The notes under the pieces were generated by a model that searched no databases, was not told the origin of the DNA, and was given only the letters and a program-made list of their open reading frames with translations. Shown here piece by piece: positions 1 through 7,610 of a stretch of 64,000 bases of DNA. This stretch comes from Hymenobacter rigui (GTDB lineage Bacteria > Bacteroidota > Bacteroidia > Cytophagales > Hymenobacteraceae). The DNA lies in contig NZ_RWIT01000012.1 of assembly GCF_003944715.1 (NCBI RefSeq), forward strand, positions 1 to 64,000, in the 5' to 3' direction. The position numbers were made by a program, and so were the translations under genes. Numbering within the stretch: position 1 is the first letter of the stretch; each line of letters begins with the position of its first letter.

Positions 1-95
1 AAGCGGCTCTGCACGAGGCCATCGGTTGGATTACTAGCCAAGATGCGCGCAACTGGTTTGACCACTGTGGGTATCACACTCAACCAGCTAAATGA
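1..95 (+). pseudogene. IS630-family transposase, C-terminal tail (partial)
   Basis: An open frame enters from the left edge and stops at 93-95. It ends with a segment containing NWFDHCGYHTQPAK, which resembles the usual C-terminus of IS630-type DDE transposases (NWFxHCGY). Only about 30 residues are in the window, so I cannot tell whether the element is intact to the left. No terminal inverted repeat was identified just downstream. The next 700 bp hold other broken accessory genes, which fits an insertion-prone site. Confidence 0.6.
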
Positions 96-138
96 ACGGA
101 CGAACCGTTCACGAATCCGCTATATATTATACGCCGTT

Positions 139-528
139 TTATTCATACATCTCAAGTACATATTTTACGTTGTCGTTATTTAAACCTTTTAATTTCTCTA
201 AAGCATTATTAGAAATATCTGTATTGATTGTCTGTAATGCGTGAACACATTTTCTCAAAGTTGACTCCAGCTCATCATCTTACCATCGAAATGTTTCTCT
301 ATTTAAGGCAATATTTACAATCGGTTCTACAAATCTATCATCACGTAGACTCTCCAAGTAAATTGTATTCACTAAGTCTTCGTGTTGGCCATGCCAAGTT
401 GCAATCAACAATTTTTCAATATATTCAAAACTATCAGTCTCAAACTTATTTTGATTTGAAAAGTCAAGACACTGAATAAGTCCCTCTTCGTCTTCATTTT
501 CTACAGCTCGTTTTAGTTCGTCTTTCAT
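139..528 (-). pseudogene. A+T-rich small protein gene interrupted by an in-frame TAA
   Basis: The frame starts with ATG at 528 (MKDELKRAVENEDEEGLIQC) and meets TAA at 280-282 after 82 codons. It then continues in the same frame for a further 46 codons (DDELESTLRKCVHALQTINT...) to a second TAA at 139-141. The downstream part reads like helical-repeat protein (ALQTINTDISNNALEKL), so the whole looks like a ~129-residue helical protein with one nonsense change rather than two genes. Base composition is far more A+T-rich than the flanking genome, which suggests transfer. Size and composition recall bacterial immunity proteins, but I do not recognise the family with certainty. A sequencing error at the TAA is an alternative. 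Confidence 0.6.
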
Positions 529-670
529 TTTTACACGGATTTTTCAAAATGGCATATAACATTAGGGTTGTCGAAACTCGGCAAACTTACAAGTTTCGGC
601 AACCGGCGCTATTTACACAAGTAGTCTTCGGGAAGCATAGCCAGATTGGTATGCTTCCCGGAACTCCGGT

Positions 671-808
671 TCAAAGTCCCAACGTATCGAGGGGTGAAGC
701 TGGGCGGGAGGTTTGGGCCACATGGGTGTAGATTTCGGTGGTTTTGATGCTGCTGTGCCGCAACAGGTTCTAGAATAGGCAAATATCGGCACCAACCTCC
801 AACCAGCT
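671..808 (-). pseudogene. Tyrosine recombinase (phage/ICE integrase) C-terminal relic
   Basis: The reverse strand reads WLEVGADICLF, stop, NLLRHSSIKTTEIYTHV and then a short tail to a TGA at 671-673. HSSIKTTEIYTHV is the hallmark end of tyrosine recombinases: the last catalytic His/Trp box followed by the nucleophilic Tyr of IYTHV. GADI..xLLRHSS matches the usual GxDLxxIQxLLGHSS. A TAG at 770-772 replaces the expected Gln codon, and no upstream catalytic domain is found on this strand. It is therefore a dead remnant of an integrative element. Confidence 0.75.
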
Positions 809-930
809 ACGCCCCTCGTCTTTTTTGCAGGAAAACCGTAATAGCACGGCGTATTCCTACAGTCATTACGTACCGGCTAACCTTCCGAGCTTCGGCTCCG
901 GGCCTGTAGCCAACGTACAGCTGCTCCGGA

Positions 931-938
931 TACCTTTG
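931..938 (+). promoter_or_regulatory. Bacteroidota -7 motif TACCTTTG upstream of the DUF808 gene
   Basis: TACCTTTG matches the Bacteroidota primary-sigma -7 consensus TAnnTTTG and lies about 80 nt before the ATG at 1020. The -33 TTG element is not convincing, so this rests on one motif. Confidence 0.4.
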
Positions 939-1019
939 CAGCGGCCTGCCGCCCAATAACCCGGGCACGCGGGCCGGCTGCACGCTTACAACACTGCTTT
1001 TTTCACCCAACCAACCTAC

Positions 1020-1955
1020 ATGGCCTCCGGACTTTTTGCATTACTAGATGATATTTCGGCTTTAGTGAAAGTCAGTGCCGCCAGCCTGGACGATGTGCCG
1101 GCGCAGGTGGCCAAAACCACCGGCAAGGTGTCGGGCATCGTGATTGACGATACGGCCGTGACGCCCAAGTACGTGGTCGGCCTCGACCCCAGCCGGGAGC
1201 TATCCATCATCTACCAGATTGCCAAAAAGTCGCTGTTCAACAAGCTGCTGATTCTGACGCCGGCGGCGCTGGTGCTGGGCTACTTCGCTCCCTGGGCCAT
1301 TACGCCCATTCTGATGCTGGGCGGGGCCTACCTGTGTTACGAGGGCTACGAGAAGGTGCATTCCCTATTCAGCAAGCACCCCGAGGCCCACGCGGAAACC
1401 GAGCAGCTGGAAACCATTACGCCGGAGGAGCTGGAAAAGCAGCGCGTGGCCGGCGCCGTCCGCACCGACATCATTCTGTCGGCCGAAATCATGGCTATTG
1501 CCTACAGCCAAGTAACCGACCAGCCCATCCTGAACCAGGTGCTGGTGATGCTGGCCGTGGCGGTATTCATCACAGTGGCCGTGTACGGCTTTGTGGGGCT
1601 GATTGTGAAGGCCGACGACATAGGCCTTCACCTGGCCGAGGGCGACAACAGCGCGGCCACCAAGAGCTTCGGCCGCGGCCTCGTGAAGTTCATGCCGAAG
1701 TTTCTCAGCATCCTGAGCTACGTGGGCACCGCCGCCATGCTGTGGGTGGGCGCCGAAATCATTGCCCACGGCATCCCCTTCACCGCCCACCTCCTGCACG
1801 AGCTGGAAGTAGCCCTGGCCTCCATGCCCGCCGTGGCCTGGCTGGCCAAAGTAGTGGCCTGCGGCCTGGGCGGTCTGGTGATTGGCTTCGTGATTGACCA
1901 GGTAGTACGGCTGGTGAAAAAGCTGCTACCGGCTAAGAAGGAGGTTGCGCAGTAG
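1020..1955 (+). CDS. DUF808 family membrane protein
   Basis: This 311-residue protein begins MASGLFALLDDISALVKVSA. That opening, followed by ASLDDVPAQVAKTTGKVSG and GIVIDDTAVTPKYVVGLDPSRE, is diagnostic of the DUF808 family (E. coli YedI-like). Hydrophobic segments occur near residues 75-110, 160-200, 235-260 and 270-295, so it is an inner-membrane protein with several spans. Its biochemical role is not established. The ATG gives the expected family N-terminus. Its stop codon is embedded in a perfect 14-bp hairpin (1949-1982). Confidence 0.85.
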   Translation: MASGLFALLDDISALVKVSAASLDDVPAQVAKTTGKVSGIVIDDTAVTPKYVVGLDPSRELSIIYQIAKKSLFNKLLILTPAALVLGYFAPWAITPILMLGGAYLCYEGYEKVHSLFSKHPEAHAETEQLETITPEELEKQRVAGAVRTDIILSAEIMAIAYSQVTDQPILNQVLVMLAVAVFITVAVYGFVGLIVKADDIGLHLAEGDNSAATKSFGRGLVKFMPKFLSILSYVGTAAMLWVGAEIIAHGIPFTAHLLHELEVALASMPAVAWLAKVVACGLGGLVIGFVIDQVVRLVKKLLPAKKEVAQ

Positions 1956-1982
1956 CGCGAACTTTGCAGTTCGCGCTACTGC
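1949..1982. repeat. Perfect 14-bp hairpin overlapping the DUF808 stop codon
   Basis: Arms 1949-1962 and 1969-1982 are exact reverse complements around the 6-nt loop TTTGCA. The stop TAG (1953-1955) lies in the left arm. No T-tract follows, so it is not a classical terminator; it may be a small palindromic repeat or an mRNA 3'-end stabiliser. Confidence 0.6.
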
Positions 1983-1991
1983 ATCTTATAT

Positions 1992-2092
1992 AGCACGTCA
2001 TGCTGAGCTTGCCGAAGCATCTCTACCGCTTCGTTGCAATCCTAACCTAACGAAGCGGTAGAGATGCTTCGGCAAGCTCAGCATGACGTGCT
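1992..2092. repeat. Perfect 44-bp inverted repeat (GTCATGCTGAGC type)
   Basis: Arms 1992-2035 and 2049-2092 are exact reverse complements separated by 13 nt. Each arm contains CGTCATGCTGAGCTTG or its complement. This is the best-preserved copy of the long-palindrome superfamily seen at several other intergenic sites in the window. It ends 37 nt before the acetate kinase start, so it would be part of that leader if transcription starts upstream. Confidence 0.85.
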
Positions 2093-2129
2093 GGTGTTCT
2101 GCAGCCGTGTTTTCCCCCTTGTCATTCCC

Positions 2130-3329
2130 ATGCACATCTTCGTCATCAACTCCGGTAGCAGCTCGCTGAAGTACCAACTGTTTCGCTGGCCGCAGGAGCA
2201 GCCACTGGCCCGCGGGCTGGTGGAGCGCATCGGGCTGCCCGATGGCCAGCTCACGCACACCACCCTACGGCCCGATGGCCAGGAGCACACCGTGCGGCGT
2301 ATTTTGCCCATTCCCGACCACCGCGCCGGCCTGGAGGAAGCTATGCGCCTGCTCACCGACCCTGAAACCGGCGTGCTGCAGAACCCTGAGGACGTACAGC
2401 TGGTCGGCCACCGGGCCGTACACGGCGGGGAGGAATTCCGGGAGCCGACGCTGGTGACACCGGAGGTGAAGGCCCGCATCCGGGAGCTGTTTCCGCTGGC
2501 TCCGCTACACAACCCGGCCAACCTGTTAGGCATGGAAGTGGCCGAGCAATTGTTTCCGCAGGCCCGGCAGGTAGCGGTGTTCGACACGGCGTTTCACAGC
2601 ACGCTGCCTCCCTACGCCTACCGCTTTGCGCTGCCCGAGGAATTGTACACCAAGCACGGGCTGCGCGCCTACGGCTTCCACGGCACCAGCCACCAGTTCG
2701 TGAGCCGCGAAACCCTGCGCTACCTGGGCCAGCCCGACGCCCGCGTTATCACAGTGCACCTGGGCAACGGCTGCAGCATGACCGCCACCGTGGCCGGCCG
2801 CGCTGTGGATACCAGCATGGGCTTCGGCCCTATGAACGGGCTGGTGATGGGCACTCGTGCCGGCGACACCGACCAGGCCGTCATTTTCCACCTGGTAGAG
2901 CAGCTGGGCTACTCGCTCGATGACGTGAAGAACCTGCTCAACAAGGAAAGCGGCATGCTCGGCCTCACCGGCCACAGCGACATGCGAGACATCACGCGCC
3001 TGCTCAACGAAGGCGACCCGCGCGCCCGCCTCGCCTACGACCTCTACGCCTACCGCATCAAGAAGTACCTCGGCAGTTTCCTGGCCGTGCTCAATGGGGC
3101 CGAAGCCGTGGTATTCACGGGCGGCGTGGGCGAAAACGACGCGCTGGTGCGCCAGCTGGTGTGCGCCAACCTGGATTTCATGGGCATCCGGCTCGATGAA
3201 ACCGAAAACGCCCGCCGTGCCCCCGGCATCCGGGACTTATCGGCGGCCGGCACCCGGGTGCGGGTGCTGGTAGTGCCCACTAACGAGGAGCTGGAAATTG
3301 CGCGGCTGTGTGCGGGAATTGATGTATGA
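2130..3329 (+). CDS. ackA: Acetate kinase
   Basis: It interconverts acetate + ATP and acetyl phosphate + ADP in the cytoplasm. The 399-residue protein starts MHIFVINSGSSSLKYQLF; the frame is open further up, but only the ATG at 2130 gives this family N-terminus, and the upstream codons lie in a repeat. Family landmarks are GHRAVHGGEEF (~90), FDTAFHSTLPPYAYRFALP (~150, catalytic Asp/His region), HLGNGCSMTA and DTSMGFGPMNGLVMGTRAGD (~210-250, phosphate and nucleotide binding). Length is normal. No phosphotransacetylase gene is adjacent, so its partner would have to be elsewhere. The stop abuts the convergent gene at 3330. Confidence 0.95.
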   Translation: MHIFVINSGSSSLKYQLFRWPQEQPLARGLVERIGLPDGQLTHTTLRPDGQEHTVRRILPIPDHRAGLEEAMRLLTDPETGVLQNPEDVQLVGHRAVHGGEEFREPTLVTPEVKARIRELFPLAPLHNPANLLGMEVAEQLFPQARQVAVFDTAFHSTLPPYAYRFALPEELYTKHGLRAYGFHGTSHQFVSRETLRYLGQPDARVITVHLGNGCSMTATVAGRAVDTSMGFGPMNGLVMGTRAGDTDQAVIFHLVEQLGYSLDDVKNLLNKESGMLGLTGHSDMRDITRLLNEGDPRARLAYDLYAYRIKKYLGSFLAVLNGAEAVVFTGGVGENDALVRQLVCANLDFMGIRLDETENARRAPGIRDLSAAGTRVRVLVVPTNEELEIARLCAGIDV

Positions 3330-3944
3330 TTAGTAGTTAGCCGGAAAGCACTGTGGGCCGATAGCACCGCCACCATATTCCAGCACTAGCTCTTCCGACT
3401 GAACAATATGAGTGCAACCGCGTGCGTATTGTTCCCGAAGGCTGTCCGCAATTGGCCTGCTGAAAACATTGAACGAATACATGCCCATACCGCTTCTCTT
3501 GAAGCCCAAAACGGCCGGCTCACCGTTCTGAATGGAAATACAGTCGGCGGCCTCCAGCTTTTCCTGAAGCTGTTGAATTGCAGCCTCACTCCACCCCAAA
3601 CTGGTGACTAAACTATCAAGTTGGTGTTTGGACGAACTGGCCCACGCCAAACTGTACGTGGGATGTTGCGCAGGACCTTCTTGCACTACTATCCGGTCAA
3701 TAGCACCATCTTCAAACTCAACTTCTACCTGCTTGCCAGCTGGCACTATTGAATCGTAATAACCGATGGCCGTTTGAATTGCGGAATAATGTTCGGTATA
3801 GCTATCCACTATTTCTTTTCGGGTATAGTCTTTATCAAATACCCCAAAGGCATGTGCAATGAATCCCACATACCCGAGAAACGCGGCCATCAGCACAACA
3901 ATAACAGTACGTATACCAATGATAATCTTTAACGCTAGGCTCAC
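3330..3944 (-). CDS. Hypothetical protein with N-terminal membrane anchor
   Basis: This is a 204-residue protein I do not recognise. Residues ~5-32 form one hydrophobic segment (IIIGIRTVIVVLMAAFLGYV), followed by a soluble, probably extracytoplasmic, domain with a slightly acidic composition. The start at 3944 is GTG, directly preceded by an in-frame stop, so it cannot begin much further upstream; an internal ATG after the basic residues is possible. It is convergent with ackA with no bases between the stops. Composition is somewhat less GC-rich than neighbouring enzymes. Confidence 0.6.
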   Translation of the reverse strand: MSLALKIIIGIRTVIVVLMAAFLGYVGFIAHAFGVFDKDYTRKEIVDSYTEHYSAIQTAIGYYDSIVPAGKQVEVEFEDGAIDRIVVQEGPAQHPTYSLAWASSSKHQLDSLVTSLGWSEAAIQQLQEKLEAADCISIQNGEPAVLGFKRSGMGMYSFNVFSRPIADSLREQYARGCTHIVQSEELVLEYGGGAIGPQCFPANY

Positions 3945-4107
3945 TACAAATCAATTTTATCTGTATCTGAATCGAAAGCTCAAATTCAAACCTACTTTTT
4001 CTCCAGCTCCCCCGCAACCTGCTACCTTCGCTACCCGGCCCCGGCGCGCGGCGCAACTATGGGCGCGGGTTTGGGGTTTTTAGGTTCACACTGATTTCTG
4101 TCGGCTT

Positions 4108-6177
4108 TTGCTGTTATCTGCTTCTCCCTGGTTTATTGCGCTGTGCCTGCTGGTGGGGCTGGGCTACGCGGTCCTGCTGTACTCGGCCAAAGCTCCGTGG
4201 AGCCGAAGCGTGAACTACGCGCTGGCGGCCGTACGCTTTGCGGTGGTGAGCTTCCTGTGCTTTCTGCTGTTGTCGCCGTTTCTGAAATCCACCACCACTA
4301 CCCGACAGGAGCCCACGCTGGTGCTGGCGCTGGATAACTCGCAGTCGGTGGGGCTGTTTACGCCCCCGGCGGTGCTGCGCCAGGCCACGCAGGGGCTGCA
4401 GCAGCTGGCTACCGAGCTGCGCGGCCAGGGCTTTCAGGTAGAAACCCGCACCCTAAGTCCCAGTTCGTCCACCCGACCCGATTCAGTGCGGTTTCAGGCC
4501 GCCGCTACCGATGTGGATAGGCTGCTCGCGGGCATCGATAACGAGTTTGAAGGACGCAATCTGGCGGGTGTGGTGCTGCTGTCGGATGGGCTGGTGAACC
4601 AGGGCCGGGCTCCGCAGTACGCTGAGTATCCCTTCCCGGTGTACGCCGTGGGCGTGGGCGACACTATTCCGAAGAAGGACGTAAGCCTGCCGGCCCTGAC
4701 TTATAACCGCGTTGCCTTCAGCGGCAACCAGTTCCCCATTGAGGCTGAAATCGGGTACGATGGGTACGCGGGCAGTACAGCCACCGTGCAGGTGCGCGAA
4801 AACGGCCGGGTGCTGCAAACCCGGCAGGTACGCCTGCCCACCGGGCAGCGGCGCGTGAAAACAACTTTCCTGCTCACGGCCCCGGCCCCCGGCAAGCGCC
4901 GTTACGAGGTGGTAGTGGCCCCGCTGGCCGGCGAGTTTACCCGCCTCAACAACCAGAAGTTCGCCTACCTCGACGTAGTGAAAGGCAAACTGCGGGTACT
5001 GCTGGCCGGGGCGGCTCCCCACCCGGATTTGAAGGCATTGCGGGCTGCTATTCTGCAAAACGACAACTTCGACCTGACTACGTACCTACCCGGCATCACG
5101 CCTCTGAAAACGCAGGACTTTGACGTGGCCATTCTGCACCAACTGCCCGCGCAAAGCGGCGTGGGTGCCGAGGTGCTGGCCCAGGTGAAAGCCCGCCGGG
5201 TACCGGCCCTGTACGTGCTGGGCTCCCAGACCAACTTCGGAGCCTACAACGCCCTGGGCACCGGCCTTACCGTAACGCCCCGGGGCGGCCAGACCGATGA
5301 GGTAACGCCCGTACCCAACCCCAGCTTCACGCGGTTTTCCTTCGAGGAAGATGCGTTGCGCCGGTTTCTGGCGTACCCGCCCGCCGCAGTACCGTTTGGG
5401 GATGTGCGCGTGGGCGGAGGTGCTGAAGTAGCGTTGTGGCAGCAGGTAGGCCGCCTAAAAACCCAGAAGCCGCTGCTGGTTTTCGGCGGGTCGGCGGCCC
5501 AGCGCCAGGCCACCCTGCTCACGGATGGCAGCTGGCAGTGGCGCCTGCAGGAAGCCGTGGAACACGACGACCGGCCCGAAGCATATGACCGGCTGGTGCT
5601 GCGTACCCTGCAGCTACTCACCCAGAACGCCAACAAGAAGCGTCTCGACGTGTACCCGACCCAGGATGCCTTCGATACCCAGGACGATGTCACCTTCGGG
5701 GCCGAAACCTACAATGCCATTTTTGAGCGCATCTATAACCAGCAAATCACACTCACCCTCACCAACGAGCAGCAGAGAAACCGCACGTTCACATTTGCCA
5801 ATTCCGAGGATGGGGCTCCGCTGCACCTGGGCCCGTTGCCGGCCGGCCTGTACCGCTACACGGCCCGCGCTACCGTAAGCGGGCAGCCCCAGCAGGACCG
5901 GGGCGAGGTGTTAATACAGGCTCAGCAGCTGGAAGCCACCCAGTCCAAAGCCGACCACAACCTGCTGGCGCAGGTAGCCCGGCGTAGCGGGCAGCGGCTG
6001 TATTTTCCGCAGCAGCTGCAGCAACTAACCCAGGACATCCGCAAAGCCAATTATAAGCCCGTTTTGTATGAGCAGGAGGATTTGCAGGATCTGATTAATC
6101 TGAAATGGCTGTTTTTCCTGCTGCTGGGGCTGCTGACCATAGAATGGGCCACACGCAAGTATTCCGGCGGCGTGTAA
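4108..6177 (+). CDS. von Willebrand factor A domain membrane protein (BatA-like)
   Basis: This 689-residue protein has two N-terminal membrane segments (~8-25 and ~38-58). A vWA domain follows, with the metal-site strand LVLALDNSQSV (DxSxS-like, ~71-81) and VVLLSDGLVNQG (~157). The long C-terminal region suits a surface or periplasmic protein, and a last membrane helix (~665-680, LKWLFFLLLGLLTIEW) precedes a basic end. This plan matches Bacteroidota vWA proteins near moxR/DUF58 loci, but no MoxR or DUF58 gene is present here. The chosen start is TTG at 4108; GTG at 4142 is out of frame. The lipoprotein gene follows 37 nt later and may be co-transcribed. Confidence 0.75.
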   Translation: MLLSASPWFIALCLLVGLGYAVLLYSAKAPWSRSVNYALAAVRFAVVSFLCFLLLSPFLKSTTTTRQEPTLVLALDNSQSVGLFTPPAVLRQATQGLQQLATELRGQGFQVETRTLSPSSSTRPDSVRFQAAATDVDRLLAGIDNEFEGRNLAGVVLLSDGLVNQGRAPQYAEYPFPVYAVGVGDTIPKKDVSLPALTYNRVAFSGNQFPIEAEIGYDGYAGSTATVQVRENGRVLQTRQVRLPTGQRRVKTTFLLTAPAPGKRRYEVVVAPLAGEFTRLNNQKFAYLDVVKGKLRVLLAGAAPHPDLKALRAAILQNDNFDLTTYLPGITPLKTQDFDVAILHQLPAQSGVGAEVLAQVKARRVPALYVLGSQTNFGAYNALGTGLTVTPRGGQTDEVTPVPNPSFTRFSFEEDALRRFLAYPPAAVPFGDVRVGGGAEVALWQQVGRLKTQKPLLVFGGSAAQRQATLLTDGSWQWRLQEAVEHDDRPEAYDRLVLRTLQLLTQNANKKRLDVYPTQDAFDTQDDVTFGAETYNAIFERIYNQQITLTLTNEQQRNRTFTFANSEDGAPLHLGPLPAGLYRYTARATVSGQPQQDRGEVLIQAQQLEATQSKADHNLLAQVARRSGQRLYFPQQLQQLTQDIRKANYKPVLYEQEDLQDLINLKWLFFLLLGLLTIEWATRKYSGGV

Positions 6178-6214
6178 GGCGCGGTTCGGGGCCAGTTCTT
6201 TCTTTTTTCTTGAT

Positions 6215-6619
6215 ATGAAACGCTTTCTTCTCCTTCTGCTGCCGGCTACGGCTCTACTGGCCAGCTGCTCGAAAACCACCGAAGAGCAGGCCAAGCTGGC
6301 CGTGCAGGATTTCGTGCGCACCCGCGCCTCCGACCCCAGCAACTACTTCCCCGAGAAGTTCCGGTTCCGCGCCTATACCAAGCGTGATTCGCTGCTGTAC
6401 CTGGCCGATATGGCCCGCATCAACAACCTGCCGGCCCCTCCCGCCCCTACGCCTAAAGACTCCGTACGCATTGGCACGCTGGTACACCACAGCTACCGGG
6501 ACCAGATGCGCAACGGCGTGATGGTGCAGGACAGCGGCGAGTTTGTGGCCCGGGCCAACGGTACCGTGCGCAGCTTAGTGGCCGAAAGCCTCCGGCGTAA
6601 GCGGTTGGCCGGGAAGTAG
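6215..6619 (+). CDS. Small putative lipoprotein
   Basis: This 134-residue protein has a lipoprotein signal peptide: MKRFLLLLLPATALLASC with lipobox LASC, lipidated Cys at 18. The mature part is about 115 residues and starts SKTTEEQAKLAVQDFVRTRA, suggesting an alpha/beta domain of the sort found in small Bacteroidota envelope proteins. I do not recognise a named family. It lies 37 nt after the vWA gene and ends 43 nt before the pseudouridine synthase, which seems to have its own promoter. Confidence 0.7.
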   Translation: MKRFLLLLLPATALLASCSKTTEEQAKLAVQDFVRTRASDPSNYFPEKFRFRAYTKRDSLLYLADMARINNLPAPPAPTPKDSVRIGTLVHHSYRDQMRNGVMVQDSGEFVARANGTVRSLVAESLRRKRLAGK

Positions 6620-6622
6620 CCG

Positions 6623-6630
6623 TACCTTTG
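6623..6630 (+). promoter_or_regulatory. -7 motif TACCTTTG before the pseudouridine synthase gene
   Basis: TACCTTTG matches TAnnTTTG and sits 32 nt before the ATG at 6663, just after the preceding stop. It would give a leader of roughly 25 nt. Confidence 0.45.
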
Positions 6631-6648
6631 CCGCATAAATTTCACGGT

Positions 6649-6662
6649 GAGCCGCAAGGCTC
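6649..6662 (+). promoter_or_regulatory. GCAA-tetraloop hairpin abutting the start codon
   Basis: GAGCC, loop GCAA, GGCTC is a 5-bp stem closed by a GNRA-type tetraloop. Its last base is immediately followed by the ATG at 6663. It could limit ribosome access to the first ATG, in which case the second ATG at 6672 would be the working start. Confidence 0.35.
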
Positions 6663-7610
6663 ATGCCCCGCATGCGCTACATTCTGCTCAACAAGCCCTA
6701 CGAAGTCCTGACCCAGTTTACCGACGAAAACGGCCGGCAAACGCTCAAGGACTTCGTATCCGTACCCAACATTTACCCCGTCGGCCGCCTCGACTACGAC
6801 TCCGAGGGCCTGGTGCTGCTCACCGATGATAAGCAGCTGCAGCATCGCCTCTCCGAGCCTCGCTTCAAGGTGCCCAAAACCTACTGGGTGCAGGTGGAGG
6901 GCGTGCCGACGGAAGAGGCGCTTGCCACCCTGCGCCGCGGCGTGGACCTGAAAACCGGCTTCACCACCCCTGCCGAGGCTGAGCTGCTGCCCGACGCGCC
7001 CCAGCTCTGGGAGCGAAGCAAGCCGGTGCGGTTTCGGGCCAATATCCCCACCAGCTGGGTGCAAATCCGGATTTCGCAGGGTATGAACCGGCAGGTGCGC
7101 AAAATGACAGCCGCCGTGGGCTTCCCCACTCTGCGCCTGGTGCGCGTACAGCTGGCTGACCTGAAAGTGGCTGACCTCCAGCCCGGCCAGTGGCGCGAAT
7201 TGACGGAGAAGGAAGTGCAGGCTCTCACCGAAGACATGGCCGCCCAGACAGCCGCCGCCGGCACCTTCAAAACGCCCAACAAAGGCTCCGAATACTGGCC
7301 CGGCGGCATCCGGCCGGCCAATGCCAAACCAGCTCCCACGGGTGGCTTCAACCGCACCGCTCCCAAATCTGCGCCGGAAGGCACCAAACGGGGCACCGGC
7401 AGCCGGGGCGCGGGCCGCGCAGCGGGCACTGGCTCGTTTGCACCTAAGTCAGCGGGCGGCAAAAGTGGCGGCAAAGCGGCTACGGGTGGTGCCGGCCGGA
7501 AGCCCGGCGCTAAGCCCACCGGCCGCGGCCCGGCCACTCCGGGTGGCCGCCCCGGCAGCACCGGCCGAAAGCCGGGTCCCACGGGTGGCAAACGCTCCGG
7601 GCGCGGCTAA
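6663..7610 (+). CDS. rluE: 23S rRNA pseudouridine synthase, RluE type, with low-complexity tail
   Basis: It isomerises a uridine to pseudouridine in 23S rRNA. Residues ~4-185 match the RluE branch: MRYILLNKPYEVLTQF, catalytic-Asp motif GRLDYDSEGLVLLT (~40-53), SWVQIRISQGMNRQVRKM (~131-148). There is no S4 domain, as expected for RluE. Residues ~195-315 are an added tail rich in Gly, Pro, Ala, Lys and Arg (GRKPGAKPTGRGPATPGG), typical of RNA-binding extensions in Bacteroidota. A second Met at residue 4 (6672) is an equally plausible start. The stop overlaps the next ATG (TAATG), indicating translational coupling with the hydrolase. Confidence 0.85.
   Translation: MPRMRYILLNKPYEVLTQFTDENGRQTLKDFVSVPNIYPVGRLDYDSEGLVLLTDDKQLQHRLSEPRFKVPKTYWVQVEGVPTEEALATLRRGVDLKTGFTTPAEAELLPDAPQLWERSKPVRFRANIPTSWVQIRISQGMNRQVRKMTAAVGFPTLRLVRVQLADLKVADLQPGQWRELTEKEVQALTEDMAAQTAAAGTFKTPNKGSEYWPGGIRPANAKPAPTGGFNRTAPKSAPEGTKRGTGSRGAGRAAGTGSFAPKSAGGKSGGKAATGGAGRKPGAKPTGRGPATPGGRPGSTGRKPGPTGGKRSGRG

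Larger units (their letters stand above)
529..1019. other. Gene-poor stretch with an integrase relic and a promoter
   Basis: Apart from the recombinase remnant at 671-808 I see no credible gene. The stretch marks the change from A+T-rich accessory DNA on the left to the GC-rich chromosome on the right. A -7-like motif at 931-938 probably serves the DUF808 gene. Confidence 0.5.
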
